DNA of 64,000 nt from Cheilinus undulatus (GCF_018320785.1 NC_054867.1:22943855-23007854), one strand, 5' to 3'. Counted from the stretch's first letter, positions 36,061-48,926 are shown. Numbers and translations are program-made. The notes: generated from the letters alone by a model not told the origin.

Positions 36061-37815
36061 ATTATCTGCCACAGGGGTCCTGCATTAAAAGTTTGGGGTC
36101 CACTGCCTTGTGGAGTAATTCTCTTTTCATTGAACAGTACATGACAATGTGCTATATTGCGGGATAGATTTCAACCACTGTTGCCCTCTAGAGATCAGAC
36201 ATGAAACTTTTAACAGAGAGACAAGGGAAGGAGAAAATTGCTTTCATGAGGGGCCTTTCTGTTTAAGCTTCCTGACCTGTGCATATCAAACCTGTGATCC
36301 AAACAATGCTGTGGTTGATCTCCTATTTAACAGCACGCTTTGTTACTGTTGAGTTCCCTGCTGCTGATGCTTTATTCCATGTGATGAATCTGAAACAGTG
36401 AATTCATCTTTGGCTTATGAAGTCTTCCTTGAAACAGAAAGAAAAACAAGCAGCGTTTAATAAATGATGAAAACACAATGGATAATGTATGTAATGCTTT
36501 TAATTAAATATTTTTTTCTTTGAATAAAAAAGTGCAGGTACTTTGGATGATGTTCAATAAAGGGGAAACGAGAATGGTAACAAAAAACTTGATTTGTTTG
36601 ATTAATGAAGACAGTATAAAATAACACGTTCATATGTATTACCCTGCATATTCAGCCTGATGTATGACTTCAGTAAAAGCCCTAGACTCATTTCAAATGT
36701 CCTGTATACGCTGAATAATTAGTGAGGTTATTAAAAGCACTTAAAGAAGCATTGAACAGACAGATGGAGTAAAAAAACTCATCCTGATTGAAATAATCAC
36801 AGATCTGCAGATGCAACACAGACATGGGAATAAAAATAATGGGACAGAAAAAAGCAAAGGAGACGTAAACAGAGGGGGAAGCCGTCTCCCTTACAAAGAA
36901 GACAGGAATATTGTGGCCACTGTTAGATCCTCATGCTCGGTGATGTTTTCTATAGGAATGTGCTCTCATTCAAAACTGTTGACGCACTTCTTCTCACCAG
37001 TGTTTAAAATCTTTGACACAACAAAAGTTAGAAGGACACACACATAAGAGTTAATAGCTAAGATCTATATAAATACCCATTCAAATCTGAGTTTTCTCAT
37101 ACCAAAAATATTCAGAAGAAGCAGACCTAGACTGATTTTTCCATACAAAACAAAAGGTGAGCAGGGTTAAACTAATACAAGGAAGACGTACATGGGTTTG
37201 ATTCGTATGTGAGTGTTGTGGATGTAGTGTGTGCAGTGTGTTCGATGGCCACAAGGTGGTGTTGTGCAAAGCTACAAGATGGCCAATGATCTGGGAAGAG
37301 AAAGGAGGACAATGAGGGACAGAAGCATTAATGTTTGTCTTCTGTCTTCTTAATACATCTTATAGCCAAGATAAAGGAGAATTTAAAACAGTCTTCATAT
37401 AGATTCTTTTGGATATAATCATCATAGTAATAATATCTTCATTAACAAGTTTATTATATCAAGAGTAGGAACAAGAAATGACAGTTCTTCAGCTGAGGTT
37501 TTCAATGGCAGCCTCAAATGAGGAGTCTCCTGCTTCATAGTCTGTCCAGTCAAAGAAAGTTCTGGTTTAATTTTATTTAATGTCTAATAATGAGTGTTTG
37601 ATTCCATCAGGACCAGCCTATCACTGTGCGCATGTCAAAAATGCCCAAATCCACCCCCCACCACCACCTTATATCTCTAGGAGTTTGAGTTCTCCTTCCC
37701 CCACCTCCATTTATCTCAATTCAGAGTAGCTCATTTGCAATGCAAAAGTTTTCCTCTTCAAGTGACACTTATCTGTCGTCCAACCCCACATCCTCACCCC
37801 CCCTCACTGTCTCTC
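36061..37815 (-). other. dlgap4: Putative dlgap4 3' UTR and flank
   Basis: No coding features downstream of the dlgap4 stop. A possible AATAAA on - (TTTATT at 37572-37577 on +) lies 240 bases beyond the stop. More distal signals exist, so the true 3' end is not determined. Confidence 0.35.
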
Positions 37816-38058
37816 TCAGAGGCGAGTCTGGGCCTCGGGGACGAAGATTTCAATGCTGTCTGCACTCTCTGTGGCAGAGTTCTGGCGAAATGATGCAGCC
37901 TTTTTGGCAGCCAGCAGACGCTTGCGAGCCTCTTGCCTCTGCTTCTCTGCTGAAGCCGAAGAAGACGTGGATGAGGAGTCGGCACTCTTCTCGCGGCTCA
38001 ACAACGGTCGCCCCTTACCGGGCTTCTTTGACGTTGGAGGGTCCACCTTCTCCTCGTC
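37816..38058 (-). CDS. dlgap4: dlgap4 last coding exon, SHANK-binding C-terminus
   Basis: Acceptor TTGACACTCCAG. 80 codons from DEEKVDPPTSKKPGKGRPLL through QRQEARKRLLAAKKAAS and SATESADSIEIFVPEAQTRL to TGA (37818-37816). The final TRL is the class I PDZ ligand recognised by SHANK proteins. Confidence 0.95.
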   Translation of the reverse strand, partial: DEEKVDPPTSKKPGKGRPLLSREKSADSSSTSSSASAEKQRQEARKRLLAAKKAASFRQNSATESADSIEIFVPEAQTRL

Positions 38059-41000
38059 CTGGAGTGTCAAGAGTTAAATGTGACAGACAGGAGAAGGACA
38101 GAGGGAGAGGGCAGAGTGTGAGAGGAAGAAAAAGACAGATACAAGACAGTGAGAGGGTGTAATAAGCAAACTGACTTCAAGAGGTCTTGTTTGTTTAAGC
38201 AGGTTTTGCAGACAGGACTTTGACAGACAAAGACATAAAACCAGTGCTGATTGTTTTTCTTAGCCTTGTTTTTCAACGTGTTAACAGAAAACAGACTGAC
38301 AACGTGTACACATAGGAAAACATTAGGACAAACAGTCATTTTTATGACATTTTCAGACATGAAATGGTTACATGAATTGATGGGCACATTGGATTAAACT
38401 TAAAGCACAATAAATCACAAGACACACAGTCAATGCATCTGCATTGCAAAGCAACATGAAGCAAGAGCACCTCTGCAACAGCAGTAGGACCACAAATGTA
38501 CAACACAGAGACACAAAGACATCACAGGACAGAGACAGAGAGAGTTAGACAAACCAAAAAAGACACAAACAAACAAAGAAGATAAGACGCTAATGCAGAA
38601 GTGGCAGCAGCAAGACTGCATTAAGACACATGAGCTAGTGCATCTTAGCCATGCTCCAATGCAACACAGTAAGTGACACATGCATGCTCAAAGTAGGGCT
38701 TTACATCAAAGAACACACAAACGACAGCCCTCTTTGAGATGAAGTTTCCCATGCATGCCTAAAGGGATCTCTCCGGCCCCTTTGTATTGGACAGGGAGGC
38801 CCTGTTAGAGTCCATCCCACGCAGGGACGGGGGAAGTCGAAAAAAGGGAAGGTAAAAAAGAGTGGGAGAAATGGTGGTGGTGGTGGGAGGAGAGAGGCCG
38901 GTTTCGGCGGCTTTCCTACCCCAGCCAGGGCACTGGGCAGCAGGGGTGGGAAGTACCTTCCGCTCAGGGGGCGACTGGGCAGCCGCAGACTGAATAGGCT
39001 GCCAGTCATTAGACTTGAGGTGGTAGAGCTCGTCGAACTTGAGGCTGATGTCCTCGATAGAGAGCTGCAGCAGGTCCCAGAAACCAGCCAGGTCCTGGTC
39101 TGTGGGCCGAGGGTTGGCATTCACATTCTGAACACAAGAGGAGGGAAGTTATGGAAGAATCGATGAAGGATGGGGAGACAGGATCGATTTCTTAGTCTAA
39201 AATATGTCCGATAAAAGCAAAGAGAAAAAGTCTCCTGTTAATTGATCAATGGGCCTTAGCAACAGAGATGGATCAGATACACAACAGAATTACACTTTAT
39301 AATTGAATAAGCCTAAAATCAATTTTATTCTTGAGTTTCTTAAAAGGTTACACTAATTATGCAATAAATGTAAGAATATTTGGACTTTTATGTTTACATG
39401 ATGTGTGAAATTACCAACACCCATCCCAATTTTTGTGGACCTGGTTGAAAATAGTGAAAATGATAGTTGAAAACAGAGAAAGAAGCAAAATCAGACCAAA
39501 AGTGACTCCATGCAGGAGTTTCAAGCCACTGTATATTACAAATACTTAATACTTTCATTTATATGTCTCTTGATCTCAAATGGTCTGACATGGCTTGTTT
39601 AAAACATCTTCACTGTTTCTATGCTACACTTTAAATGGTATTTAAGTAGTGGCCCTCGTGTTGCACTGCTATTGCTATTTTAGAAGGCATTCTGTGACTT
39701 TATAAGACAGCTGAGAGTCGAGAGACAGCATTAAACAGCTAGAGGCAGATGGGGAAAAACATGGAAAAAAGTCTGGGCCAGACAGAGGGCAAGGAAGTTG
39801 TCAACTGTCTCACATTCCAGCCCTATGGGTGCCCTCAAAAAGAATGTCCTATCTCATTAAACTATTGTTATGACACATCCCTGCACTCTGTTACATACTG
39901 TTTCCTATGTCGCTTTTTCCATTTTCACCACTAGAGGGAGCCAAGTTACAGCTCAATATAGTCAACTAAACTGCAGACCAAAATAAAGAAGACAGCAGAA
40001 CCTAATATTCTTGGTAGTTGTAAAGTACTGAAACATGCTTTAAGGCTTTGACAGGAATGCTGATATCACGTGAGGCTTAAATGTATCAACAAGTTAAACC
40101 TCTCACTTGTTAACAAACAGCACTGTTTGTGTTTGGTGCTTGTTCGAAGCCAGCACAGATTGTCAACAGATATAAAGGAAATCCTGCTTTGACTTATTTT
40201 ACTCTACCAGGCCTACTGTGTGCAATGCTCCAGGCAGACTGGCTTTTGTTTGTTCAGGCTCTTTTGTTCACACATTTCAAAACAAGAATGCTATGCTGCT
40301 TTCATGTTGTCACACTGATGTATGAGTGAAGTTAAAGAAATAGAAGAGCAATGACGTCTAGTCACTACAAAAGAATTGATGAAAACTGCAGCATTTGGTC
40401 AGCAAATATTGCACTGTACTTTATGATGCATAATAAACATTTAATATTGATTTTCTCTTTTAGTGTATTGTTCCTATAAAATCTTGTCTAAGTGTCAGGC
40501 TTTATGCCTTAAATATATAGACTTCACATTTCCTAACCCTCCCTGTTTGTTGCAAGTAGCAGCATGCCACATTAAAAATGTTTCTAACTGTTCAGGATTA
40601 AGATCTTTTGTTCAGTTAAGCAATCAAAGACATTCTTAATCAAGCAGCCATATTTGTCTGGCCATGTGATTTGCTGGTGGTTGCACAATTTGTATAGAGC
40701 CATCCTGTAAAACAAGTCGCCTGTGAGGAATGGCTTATTGGCTTATTATAAGCTCCTTGTATTTTGTGTTGGTGGGCCACCTTGCCATGTCTTTGTGGGT
40801 GCAGCATACCAGGTTCACAACTGGTGGTTCAGGACCCAAAAGTTGTCTGCAGCTGTTTTCAGGAGGTAACAAATGTGAGCTTGGAAAAAGAAGACAGTGG
40901 CAAAAAGTCTATCATGTATGAAAGCCCCAAAAGGATCCATCCATATGTTTTATATTACTCAATTTTCCCATAATAATGAGTAAATGTCAGTTGTTTTCTT

Positions 41001-44000
41001 ACGAGTTTGACCTATTTACAGGTGCCAGGCACCCATATGACAAGGCTATAGTCCTCGATGCCCTGGTCACGGGATCCATTCCTTGTCTTGGCACTGTTTA
41101 GTGAATGCCTTCACCCTCTCTCTCTCCCGATATAACCTGTCTCTCTTCAGCTGTGCAATCAAATAAAGGTAAAAAGCCCACAAAATAATCCAGAAAAAAA
41201 TCTGACTTATTTATTTTAGTATAAAATACTAGTTTTCCCAAGATAACAGGATAATTGCTTGATAAATAAAATATTTTTTGTCATGCTATCCCAGAATTGG
41301 AGTAAAATAAAATGCATGCGACTTCCCAGGGCTTTTTTTATGATGCTCTATTTCTAAACTTGTTTTATCCTTTGTTCAATAACATGTTTAGTTAAATCTA
41401 ATGTCCAACTGCAACTACAATCTATATTTTGTTTAAATATCATATCATTTATTTTACAAAGTAGTTTACTTTGTGATTTGCGGGAGATTTAGGGAACTGC
41501 GTTTCTTATCTACAGACAAAAATGGTTTGTTGATATATGGTGTATCCCAAACATACAAACTTGCTGTCCTGAAAAGCACTGGTTCCAAACTTTGTTTCTT
41601 CACATATTACCCCAATTGTATCTAAGAAGAGCTGAGCCCCCAACCAAGACCCACACAAAAAAAGAAAAGGTGGTAAGTTGCTGTCAGAAATCAACATTGA
41701 TTTTAAATGATTAATTGATAAAACCCCTCAGAAAGTAGGCCTAAACATTTCTCTTAGCAGAGGACTTGGTATAAAGTATTTCATAAGTGTTTTATCACGA
41801 TTTTGTTCATTGGTGCAAATCCAGTTTTGACTATCCCAAAGACAAAGCAGTCTGACCCCCCTGAAATCTTTGGTGCCCCTACCTGGGGGGGTCACAGACC
41901 TCCGGTATGAAACCAGTATAATCTAACAAAAAGACAAAGACTATTATGAGCCCTTACTCCCTGTACTTTTAACCTTAGAGACTGAAAGGTTTAATGTCCC
42001 TCCAAAGGAGGCCAGGTTTTTTGTTGTGTAAGTTTGGGAAAACTGAGAATGAGATTAATTTTCTGTTATACAGCCCTATTTATGACGACTTACTGACTGT
42101 ATATAGGGGCCTACTTTTAGGAAAATGTCTTACATTCATGACGATTTTCAAACATTTTTTTCCTAAAGGGGCCCTAAAGCCTGTGAGGAAAGGCAGAACA
42201 TACTAATTAATACTGAGCTGTAAAGGGAATATGTAACTCAGCAGTATCTCTGTTGTCTTACAAACCCATGACGGTTGGGAACACTGTGCACATGACAGAT
42301 AAAGTACAATCAATCTGTCAATTAGACAGTACTTGGTTCAGTGAAAGACTTTTGAGTTCACTGAGACAGAAAAGGCTAAATGTAACATTGATTTTTCTCT
42401 GCCCCATGAAACATGACTTTGGGAACCCAGTTAGCAGTCTTGTAGACAAGAAATGTGACAGAAAAGTTTGATACACACCAAGTTCTGATCACACAGTCCT
42501 CTGAATTGCTTGAACTTCTTGGATATCAGGAGCTGAGCACTTCCTACTGCACTGCGAACCTTCCCCAGCACTGAAGAAAGAGCAGAAATCAAACACATGA
42601 CTTTGTGAGAAAATTATTTTGGGAACTGCTTATCTCAGAGACATTTTTTCAACTTCAGTAAAAACACACACCATGTACTCAAAGGACCTGAAAAGAAAAA
42701 GCCTTAAATACACCAAATGTTCCCTGGCTTATATGTATGACTCAGAATTGATGCACAGTTGAGGCTTGCTGTGTCTGTTGGTTTTGCAATGAAATGCCCA
42801 ACCAGCTCTACAGGGTTGCATGAGGGGTATTATAGTGTATTGGACTATAGTATCCTCTTTAAATGCATCTGAGCTTATATAGACACACTGGCAGTTTGGG
42901 AGTCACTGATCACTGTGCTCTGTCTTAACTAGGACAAACATCTGCCCCGACTAAATTGGGACTCCTATCTGATCACTGGATTTCACTATTATGGCAATGT
43001 GATTATTATGTATTGAGACCAAGCTGAGGACAGATGTGCTTTAGTTTTAATGCTGACTGTTACTGTATGAGGTCACACGCAAACAAAAAAAACGTATGCA
43101 CTCACTAAGGCACAGTGGGCTTTTGATATGAACTGAGCATCCACAGCCCACCTCACAATGTTTGTGTGTATGTGTGTGTGTGTTCACTGCTGATGTTGAA
43201 GTACTAATCTAATCTGGAGGTTTAATCAGTTGCAGAGTAGATTTGTGTAATTCTGGGGATTACAGGCCTGCTTGTGTGTGGTAACCCCAGGTATTACCGC
43301 CTCAGCCCCTCCATGCTGTGTGTGTCTGACAGAGTGATTGTAAGGGCTGAGACACAACCCTACATCAGAGCTCCGTTATAGGGTATGTGACTCAGATGGC
43401 AGCAGAGTGACCTTTGAAAGAGGCTCAGGATGCTGGGTTCATTCAGAGGGCCTGCTCAGTGCGACTGTACTAGACTTTGCTGTGCTATTTCAGGACCAAC
43501 TAACTTATCACTTACTACCATCTTCAACTCACTTAGTAAACACCCTCTTTTAGTGCTTTCACTTTTACACAAAACTCCTAGAAATTTAAAGATGACTTAA
43601 ATATGTGAATGCAAACAGATTAATTTTTCCAGACTGACTTTAACCAGTGGTGGACAAAGTATTCAACTCCAGTACTTGAGTCAAAGTAGTGATACTCGTG
43701 GTCAAATCTTACTCAAGTACAAGAAAAAGTTGCTTGGTGAAATTTTACTAAAGTTAAAGTACTAAAGTGCTTACTTTTAAAAATACTTCAGTATTCAAAA
43801 GTACAAATTACATTTTCTTATCTCAGTACATTGCTGTATTGTTTTCTCAGTGCTTTAACAGAACCTTGTAACTCTCTGAAACCTCCTAATGATGTACTGA
43901 CTTGCATGTAGAACCACTCTGCTTCAAAAAGGTGTATATGAGTATGATATGAATCAGTCCTCATTTCTGAAATCTCAAACATCGAGCTGAGTTATGGCCA

Positions 44001-47000
44001 TGGGTGCGCTGGTGTTTCAGCTTGAGTTTCTCCTGCCATCTCCATTGCCGAGTTTTGTTTGAATGAAGGTGGGAGAGCTTGCTACACAGAGCGAGGATGA
44101 TGTAGCCTATTTCCAAATCCATCCCAGGTGTGAGCGGTGACTGTGATTGGTTCCCTTCTGTGAGGAGCACAGTGTGTGGCCAATTGCATTTTAGAAAAGA
44201 AAAACACCAACATCTGACTACAAAGTTATGCTGAACCTAAAAGGAACGAGTAATGACAAGCTTCCTAGAAATGTAGTGGAGTCCAAAGTAACAATATTTG
44301 TCTTTAAAATGTAGTGGAGTGAAAGTCATAAGTTTCCAAAAAACAAATGCTCAAGTAAAGTACAAATACTGACAAAAAGTACCTAAGTACAGTACTCAAG
44401 TAAATGTACTCTGTTACTGTCCACCACTGACTTTAACAGATTTTTTTCCTTTTGAATTTAGGGTGAGCTTTGCAAGAACACAGCTGGAATATTCAGGAAA
44501 ATTCACTGAGTAACTGGGTGGAGGTGATGATGATCTAGTTTCATCAGGGTTACTGTTTAACAGTATCTCTGTTCCATTATTGACGCCAAAATGTGTCTAA
44601 CTACACAATGCATTGACATAGGCAAAAACTGTCTGCAGAGCATGTGGCTCTACTGCTTCTTCCATCGTTTTTATGCTTTTCATTCTGCGTCATCTCCTGC
44701 CTCCTGAGACCCCATCCATCCCATTGCTTGCTAGGGGTGCTGGCCTGTTCCCACCAAGACTAATTAACAATAACAAAACCAGAATTTCCATCTTAGCTGC
44801 TGAGGAAATGAAGAATGTACAGTAAATCTGAAAACAGTTCATGAGTACAGCACTTGAATCCCAGGGAAAATCTCCATTAGGAGATATTAAAGGGCATCAC
44901 ATCAAATCACAGGGTATCACCTTGTGTCATATTGTAACACACTGTTTCCCATGGTATCTATGCCTTTGAATTGGAAAAAAATCTTATTGGATTAATTTAG
45001 GGGAAAAAAGATAGATTAGGCAAGGGACCTGTCCAAACTGGCCAGGTGTACTTGGGAGGGAGTGTGGACTTCTTCTTCACTGCCTCTCAGGCCCTGTCCA
45101 TACGGAGATGAATTCAGGAGTATACGAAAAAGTTTTTGGTCATATTGGCGTTTCATCCACACGGAAATGCCGTTTTGGGAGGCCGTAATCACTACTCTTT
45201 GAAACAATTTCGTCTCTGTGTGGACAGCCAACCACATCGTTCTTGAAACGATTACATCATACATAGCATAGCATTCAATGCTTACGCTGACATTTCCTGC
45301 AATGATCCCACGTTTATGGAAAACGTTTTCAAAATGAAACGGATATATATCATTTTTGTCTCTGTGTGGACAAGGCCTCAATCCAACTTTGCTGGAGGAC
45401 AATTGGAACTGTTAAGGTAGTTAACCAAGAAATATCAGTGACTGTAGCCTTACCTTCCTCCGAGAGCTGGTTGTCTTTGGTCTCCTGTTCCATCTGCTGG
45501 CACCAGCCCTCCATCCGTCCAGTCTCAGCCTGCAGCAGCTTTAGAAACCAGTGTCCATCTCTCCGACACAGAGTCCCCCCTCCTCCACCCTGGGGAACAC
45601 TGCTGTTACTCCCGTTCCCGCTCTCCAGCCAGGGGTCCGGAGGTGGCAGAGATGAGGGGTCAAGAGCGGGGTCCAGGCTTTCTGAGAAGGAGGAAGAGCT
45701 ACTTCGTGTGGTGGAGCGGTTTAGGATCTGTCTTGGTAGTGGAGGTGAGGACGTATCACCAGCGGTGTCACCATTGTCTAAAGAGTCTTGTCCAGGAGGG
45801 GAGCACATGGATTGGCTGCCACTATTGACCATGACTTTCTTCTCAGGGGGTTTTGTGTTATTGATATGAGTGATGACGAGGATGTCCTGTGTGTCTGAGT
45901 CTGTTTCTTGTTTTGAGGCCATGCTACTGGAGCGACTGTTCCTGAAACAAACAGGGTTAGATTGTTATAGATCGGCCTGTGATACAACAGATTATCTAAC
46001 TTTGCAGATTTTTCAAATACTCTTTTGTGTGCAGAGCAGTGAATGAAGTAAGCAATAAATTATTCAACATGATGTCTCCATTACTGGAACAAACACCCAT
46101 TGCCAACTTTTGGCTCTGAGTGCTTCCTGTTGGTCAATATAGATATAAATACACAGGATCAACCAGAGGCAGGGGTGTGTATACATGTTAAGAGTCCTCT
46201 CAGTCTGGCATCATCTGACCTCTTATTACTTTGAGTCTAGCTCCTTGTTTTCATTTGAAAATAGATGAACTTTTGCTAATAAATGTTGTCTGAATCAACT
46301 TATTCCATGTGGCATATTAGTCAGTATTATTGCTTGACTGAGAAATCTTAACAGGTATCAGAGGAGAGAAGCATCAGTCAAAGCCCAGGCAAAGTCATAT
46401 TTGGCCAATTACTGAAAAAAATCTGGAGTTCACAATGTATCAATAAAAACATTGAAAAAACTGTGCACAAAAAAACAGAGGACCTCTTGTTCTGCTGTTT
46501 TTGTTAATAAAAGTCAGAACGGCTGCTACAGACAACAACCAAAAAGAATTTTCAAAACACTGCAAGCACCACAAGCAAAATAGAAATAGGTCAAATGTTT
46601 AATAGGCAAAATCAAATCACTTACATACTCTAAGAACAGTTAAACTACACACAAAGACAGGATCACACATTCACTTTACTGTTACATCTGAAAGGTTCTG
46701 TAAAGGGGAAAGAAAGTCAGAGCAGTGTGTGTGGCTATAATATAAATTCCTCACGTTTGTTACAAGGACAGGAAGAGGACTTACTGCCACCCGTCCTCCA
46801 CCTGTACTCCGATTGACTGAAATTTGGCCAACGGCGGTGTCTCCTCGCGTGGAACTTCCTGAATACAGTCAACCTTTGAGAAAAATCATAAAACGACAAC
46901 AGAACTAATCAGTGACCCATTTGGGAACATACAACCCAAATAGAAAATAGTTACATCAGTAAAGCTGTTTTTTAATTTTCTAAGGCTGAGGCTACTTATC

Positions 47001-48926
47001 AGCAGACCCAGGTGCACACCTGTTATATAATTCTGATGACCTATGCATTCTTTGACATTTACAGAAATCTATTTTGAACTATTTTGATTCCAATCTATTT
47101 TACGGTAGCTACTTGTGACGTTACTAAGCCAATCAGATGCTTCACTCAGATGAGGCACTGTGCCTGCAGCTGCAGAGACACACAGAGAAGTCTCAGAGAT
47201 GACAGCATAAATACTTTTTAATTAAGAATGGACAAACTGCTATGTTCATTCTTTTCACAGGCACACTAAAACCAGCATGCCTTGTATGTTTCAGTCATTA
47301 AATGAGGTAATGTCAAACAATATGACAAATAAAAGCATGTCTTTGAGAGACCATGCTGACCGAAATCTGATTTACAGACACTGAAAATGCATTAAATTAG
47401 AACACGATATGACCAATAATGGGTCATCCTCTGACCAACAATGTTCTTTTGAAGTCACTTTAACTTTAGTCATCATGTAAATCCTTTCATGAATCCTGAG
47501 TTGTCTGGTGTAGACCTGATTTTAGCTCAAATTTGAAATGTCAGCAGGATGATTATTTCTCTCACTTAATGTGAGAAAAGTGGCAGGAAAGAAAGACAGA
47601 GAAAGACACATGCTAAAGCTGTTCAATTTTTAATGTGTTAAGATTCATTTTTTATTCAGAGATTGGCACTGAACATTTACATCTGAGAAAAACAAGGTTT
47701 ACCAACATTTCATCTTTCCCCCCACATTTCTTGAAATTAGGGCTTTTGATTTGAATTAGGCCCTTTCCAAGAAATACTTTTAGGCTACAATGCTTCTTTT
47801 TACTTGAAATAAGAAAACAAACAGAATATCTTATTAGTACTGTCTTAGTATTAGAATTTAGTAATTATCTCCAGTTCATAAGAATATTGTTTTTTTTTAT
47901 GTTTTTCTATAAACTGGGCTGATTCATATTACAGGTTAGATGAAATGTCACTCTAGACCTTCGATTAAGACAATTTTGTCCAACCAGACCTGGTAGTATT
48001 TTAAATAAAGGCCCCTGTTCTAAGGAATAAAAGTAATATCAAAATAAAAAAGCATAATTTTATGTTTTGTTTTCAGTTAAAGTTTATGATTAAAAAGTAC
48101 CATTTATTTGGAAAATTCATGTGCAGGGTCTGGAAAACTGGGGAAAAGAGCGTTTCACAGCACAACTGTGATTTTTGGTTACATGGACACACAAAAATGC
48201 ATTTTTCTGTCCCTACTTCAGCACAGTGCCAACTGTAATGACAGGGGGGCTGCTCACCCTAATGAGACCTTTTACTAGTAAGCACATTTTAGAGCTATAA
48301 GTGACATACTCTGACATGTGAAAACACCGCAGAGTATTACTATAACAAATGATCTTTTTTCCCCTGGATTCAATCTCAGCAGGAGGAATGTGCTACACTT
48401 AAAAACACTCATAGTAAATCTACATTGACTGTTTTACTCTGACTATGGTTTCACCATTTGCATACTGGCAGAGTCCCTCCACGTACCTGTATGCCGATGG
48501 AGGACAGTTTCCGCCTGGGTACAGGTGCCTCGAGAGGCTCCTCTGCTACTAAATTCCCTTTATTTGATCCTGGTTTCACAGATTCATTCTGGATGACTGC
48601 ATCACTCGTCTCAGTGGAAGCGTTGGAGGTGGTGGGTATGATTGGCTCTCTTGGAATTGCGATGGGTGTGGGGATGATGTGAGGAGGGCGGGGGATACCC
48701 CGGGCCAAGCTGTTGGCACGGGTGCTGTCGAGGCTGTCGGAGGAGTTGCTGTGGGCGTGGCTTGACTGGCTGTTGACCTCAGATCTCCTGTCCTGCTGAT
48801 CCAGGTAGTTGTCCTGGGCTGACTCTGTGCTGCTCTGTACGGTGACAGAGATGTAGGGCTTGGAGGTTGTGCGGGGCGGTACTGGTGGAGGAGCAGCCTT
48901 CTTACAGGTGGTTATGCATGTAGAGA
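37816..48926 (-). CDS. dlgap4: DLG-associated protein 4, C-terminal part (6 exons)
   Basis: Six exons on -, 48926-48487, 46873-46785, 45941-45454, 42570-42479, 39127-38957 and 38058-37816, join in phase to give 506 C-terminal residues. Human DLGAP4 is about 992 residues, so the N-terminal half is outside or unrecognised. SAPAP/GKAP proteins are postsynaptic scaffolds linking PSD-95 guanylate-kinase domains to SHANK. Visible features are a proline-rich SH3-type APPPVPPRTTSKP, two dynein-light-chain-type motifs (SSIGIQVD and FQSIGVQVE), DPSSLPPPDPWLE, the GKAP homology domain beginning GHWFLKLLQAETGRMEGWCQ, and the C-terminal PDZ ligand EAQTRL. SSIGIQVDCIQ and SEE-VLGKV fit DLGAP4 better than DLGAP1 (LSIGIQVDDAEE; PEDILGKI). 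Synteny with myl9 and tgif2 agrees. Confidence 0.92.
38957..39127 (-). CDS. dlgap4: dlgap4 GKAP-domain exon (ANPRPTDQDLAGFW)
   Basis: Acceptor CTTGTGTTCAG, donor CGGAAG|GTACTT. 57 codons: NVNANPRPTDQDLAGFWDLL, QLSIEDISLKFDELYHLKSN, DWQPIQSAAAQSPPERK. Strongly conserved in all DLGAPs. Confidence 0.94.
39128..42478. other. dlgap4 intron; one element seen at 41576
   Basis: Intronic, mostly unique AT-rich DNA. Several short open frames (for example 40129-40329, 40730-40973) have no supporting context. Confidence 0.6.
41576..41911. mobile_element. Degenerate element with CACTGGTTCCAAAC ends
   Basis: Left CACTGGTTCCAAACTTTG; right end on the other strand ATACTGGTTTCATACCGGAG is a weak inverted match. 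C- and G-rich runs (GAGCCCCC near the left, CCTGGGGGGGTC near the right) resemble non-autonomous hAT-like elements and the remnant at 12186. Borders approximate. Confidence 0.4.
42479..42570 (-). CDS. dlgap4: dlgap4 GKAP-domain exon (VLGKV...CDQNL)
   Basis: Found by matching the family sequence. After the CTTTCTTCAG acceptor the - strand reads VLGKVRSAVGSAQLLISKKF and then KQFRGLCDQNL into donor AACTTG|GTGTGT. The 92-nt length fits the phases on both sides exactly (1 base before, phase 0 after). Confidence 0.92.
43645..44429. mobile_element. hAT-type non-autonomous element with perfect TSD
   Basis: Ends CAGTGGTGGACAAAGTATTC and, on the other strand, CAGTGGTGGACAGTAACAGA. A perfect 8-bp duplication ACTTTAAC flanks it (43637-43644 and 44430-44437). 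Subterminal DNA is full of AGTACTYAAGTAAA-like motifs. The perfect target duplication indicates a comparatively recent insertion. A related truncated copy ends at 63811. Confidence 0.85.
45087..45380. mobile_element. Short element with GGCCCTGTCCA ends
   Basis: Left CTCAGGCCCTGTCCATACGG and right, other strand, TGAGGCCTTGTCCACACAG form inverted repeats. The interior is locally CpG-rich (CACACGGAAATGCCG) and non-coding. About 290 bp. Similar sequences are common in fish genomes from memory; class unassigned. Confidence 0.55.
45454..45941 (-). CDS. dlgap4: dlgap4 exon entering the GKAP domain
   Basis: Acceptor TGTTTGTTTCAG, donor GAGGAAG|GTAAGG. Encodes SSSFSESLDPALDPSSLPPP, DPWLESG, a Gly run, then CRRDGHWFLKLLQAETGRME and GWCQQMEQETKDNQLSEE. 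The ATG at 45922 is internal and not the start. Confidence 0.93.
45942..48486. other. dlgap4 introns, nothing else recognised
   Basis: Intronic sequence around the 89-nt exon; no repeats or genes supported. Confidence 0.55.
46785..46873 (-). CDS. dlgap4: dlgap4 small exon (VDCIQ...VQVEDGW)
   Basis: Too short for a long-ORF scan. Acceptor ATTTTTCTCAAAG, donor TGGCA|GTAAGT. Reads VDCIQEVPREETPPLAKFQS and then IGVQVEDGW. Its 29 codons plus two bases connect the flanking exons in phase and match the DLGAP4 order SIGIQ-VDCIQ-FQSIGVQVED. Confidence 0.9.
48487..48926 (-). CDS. dlgap4: dlgap4 exon with SH3-type proline motif
   Basis: Acceptor TTCTCTCTAACAG, donor ATACAG|GTACGT. Starts with two bases of a split codon and then STCITTCKKAAPPPVPPR. 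Ends SSIGIQ in phase 0, splitting the GIQVD motif from its last two residues. Carries SVTVQSSTESAQDNYLDQQD, conserved in the family. Confidence 0.9.

Larger units (their letters stand above)
42571..45453. other. dlgap4 intron with two mobile elements
   Basis: Intronic. Contains a GT-rich run at about 43164-43182 and the elements at 43645-44429 and 45087-45380; otherwise featureless. Confidence 0.6.

Noticed and set aside
37740..38162. 140-codon open frame on + over the last dlgap4 exon
   Set aside because: Antisense shadow of the conserved C-terminal exon ending in QTRL.
45366..45869. 167-codon open frame on + over dlgap4
   Set aside because: Exactly antisense to a conserved dlgap4 coding exon; a shadow of codon bias on the real strand.
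37816..48926. Assignment as DLGAP1
   Set aside because: SSIGIQVDCIQ, DPSSLPPPDPWLE and SEEVLGKV fit DLGAP4; DLGAP1 has LSIGIQVDDAEE, DPSILPPPDPWI and PEDILGKI.
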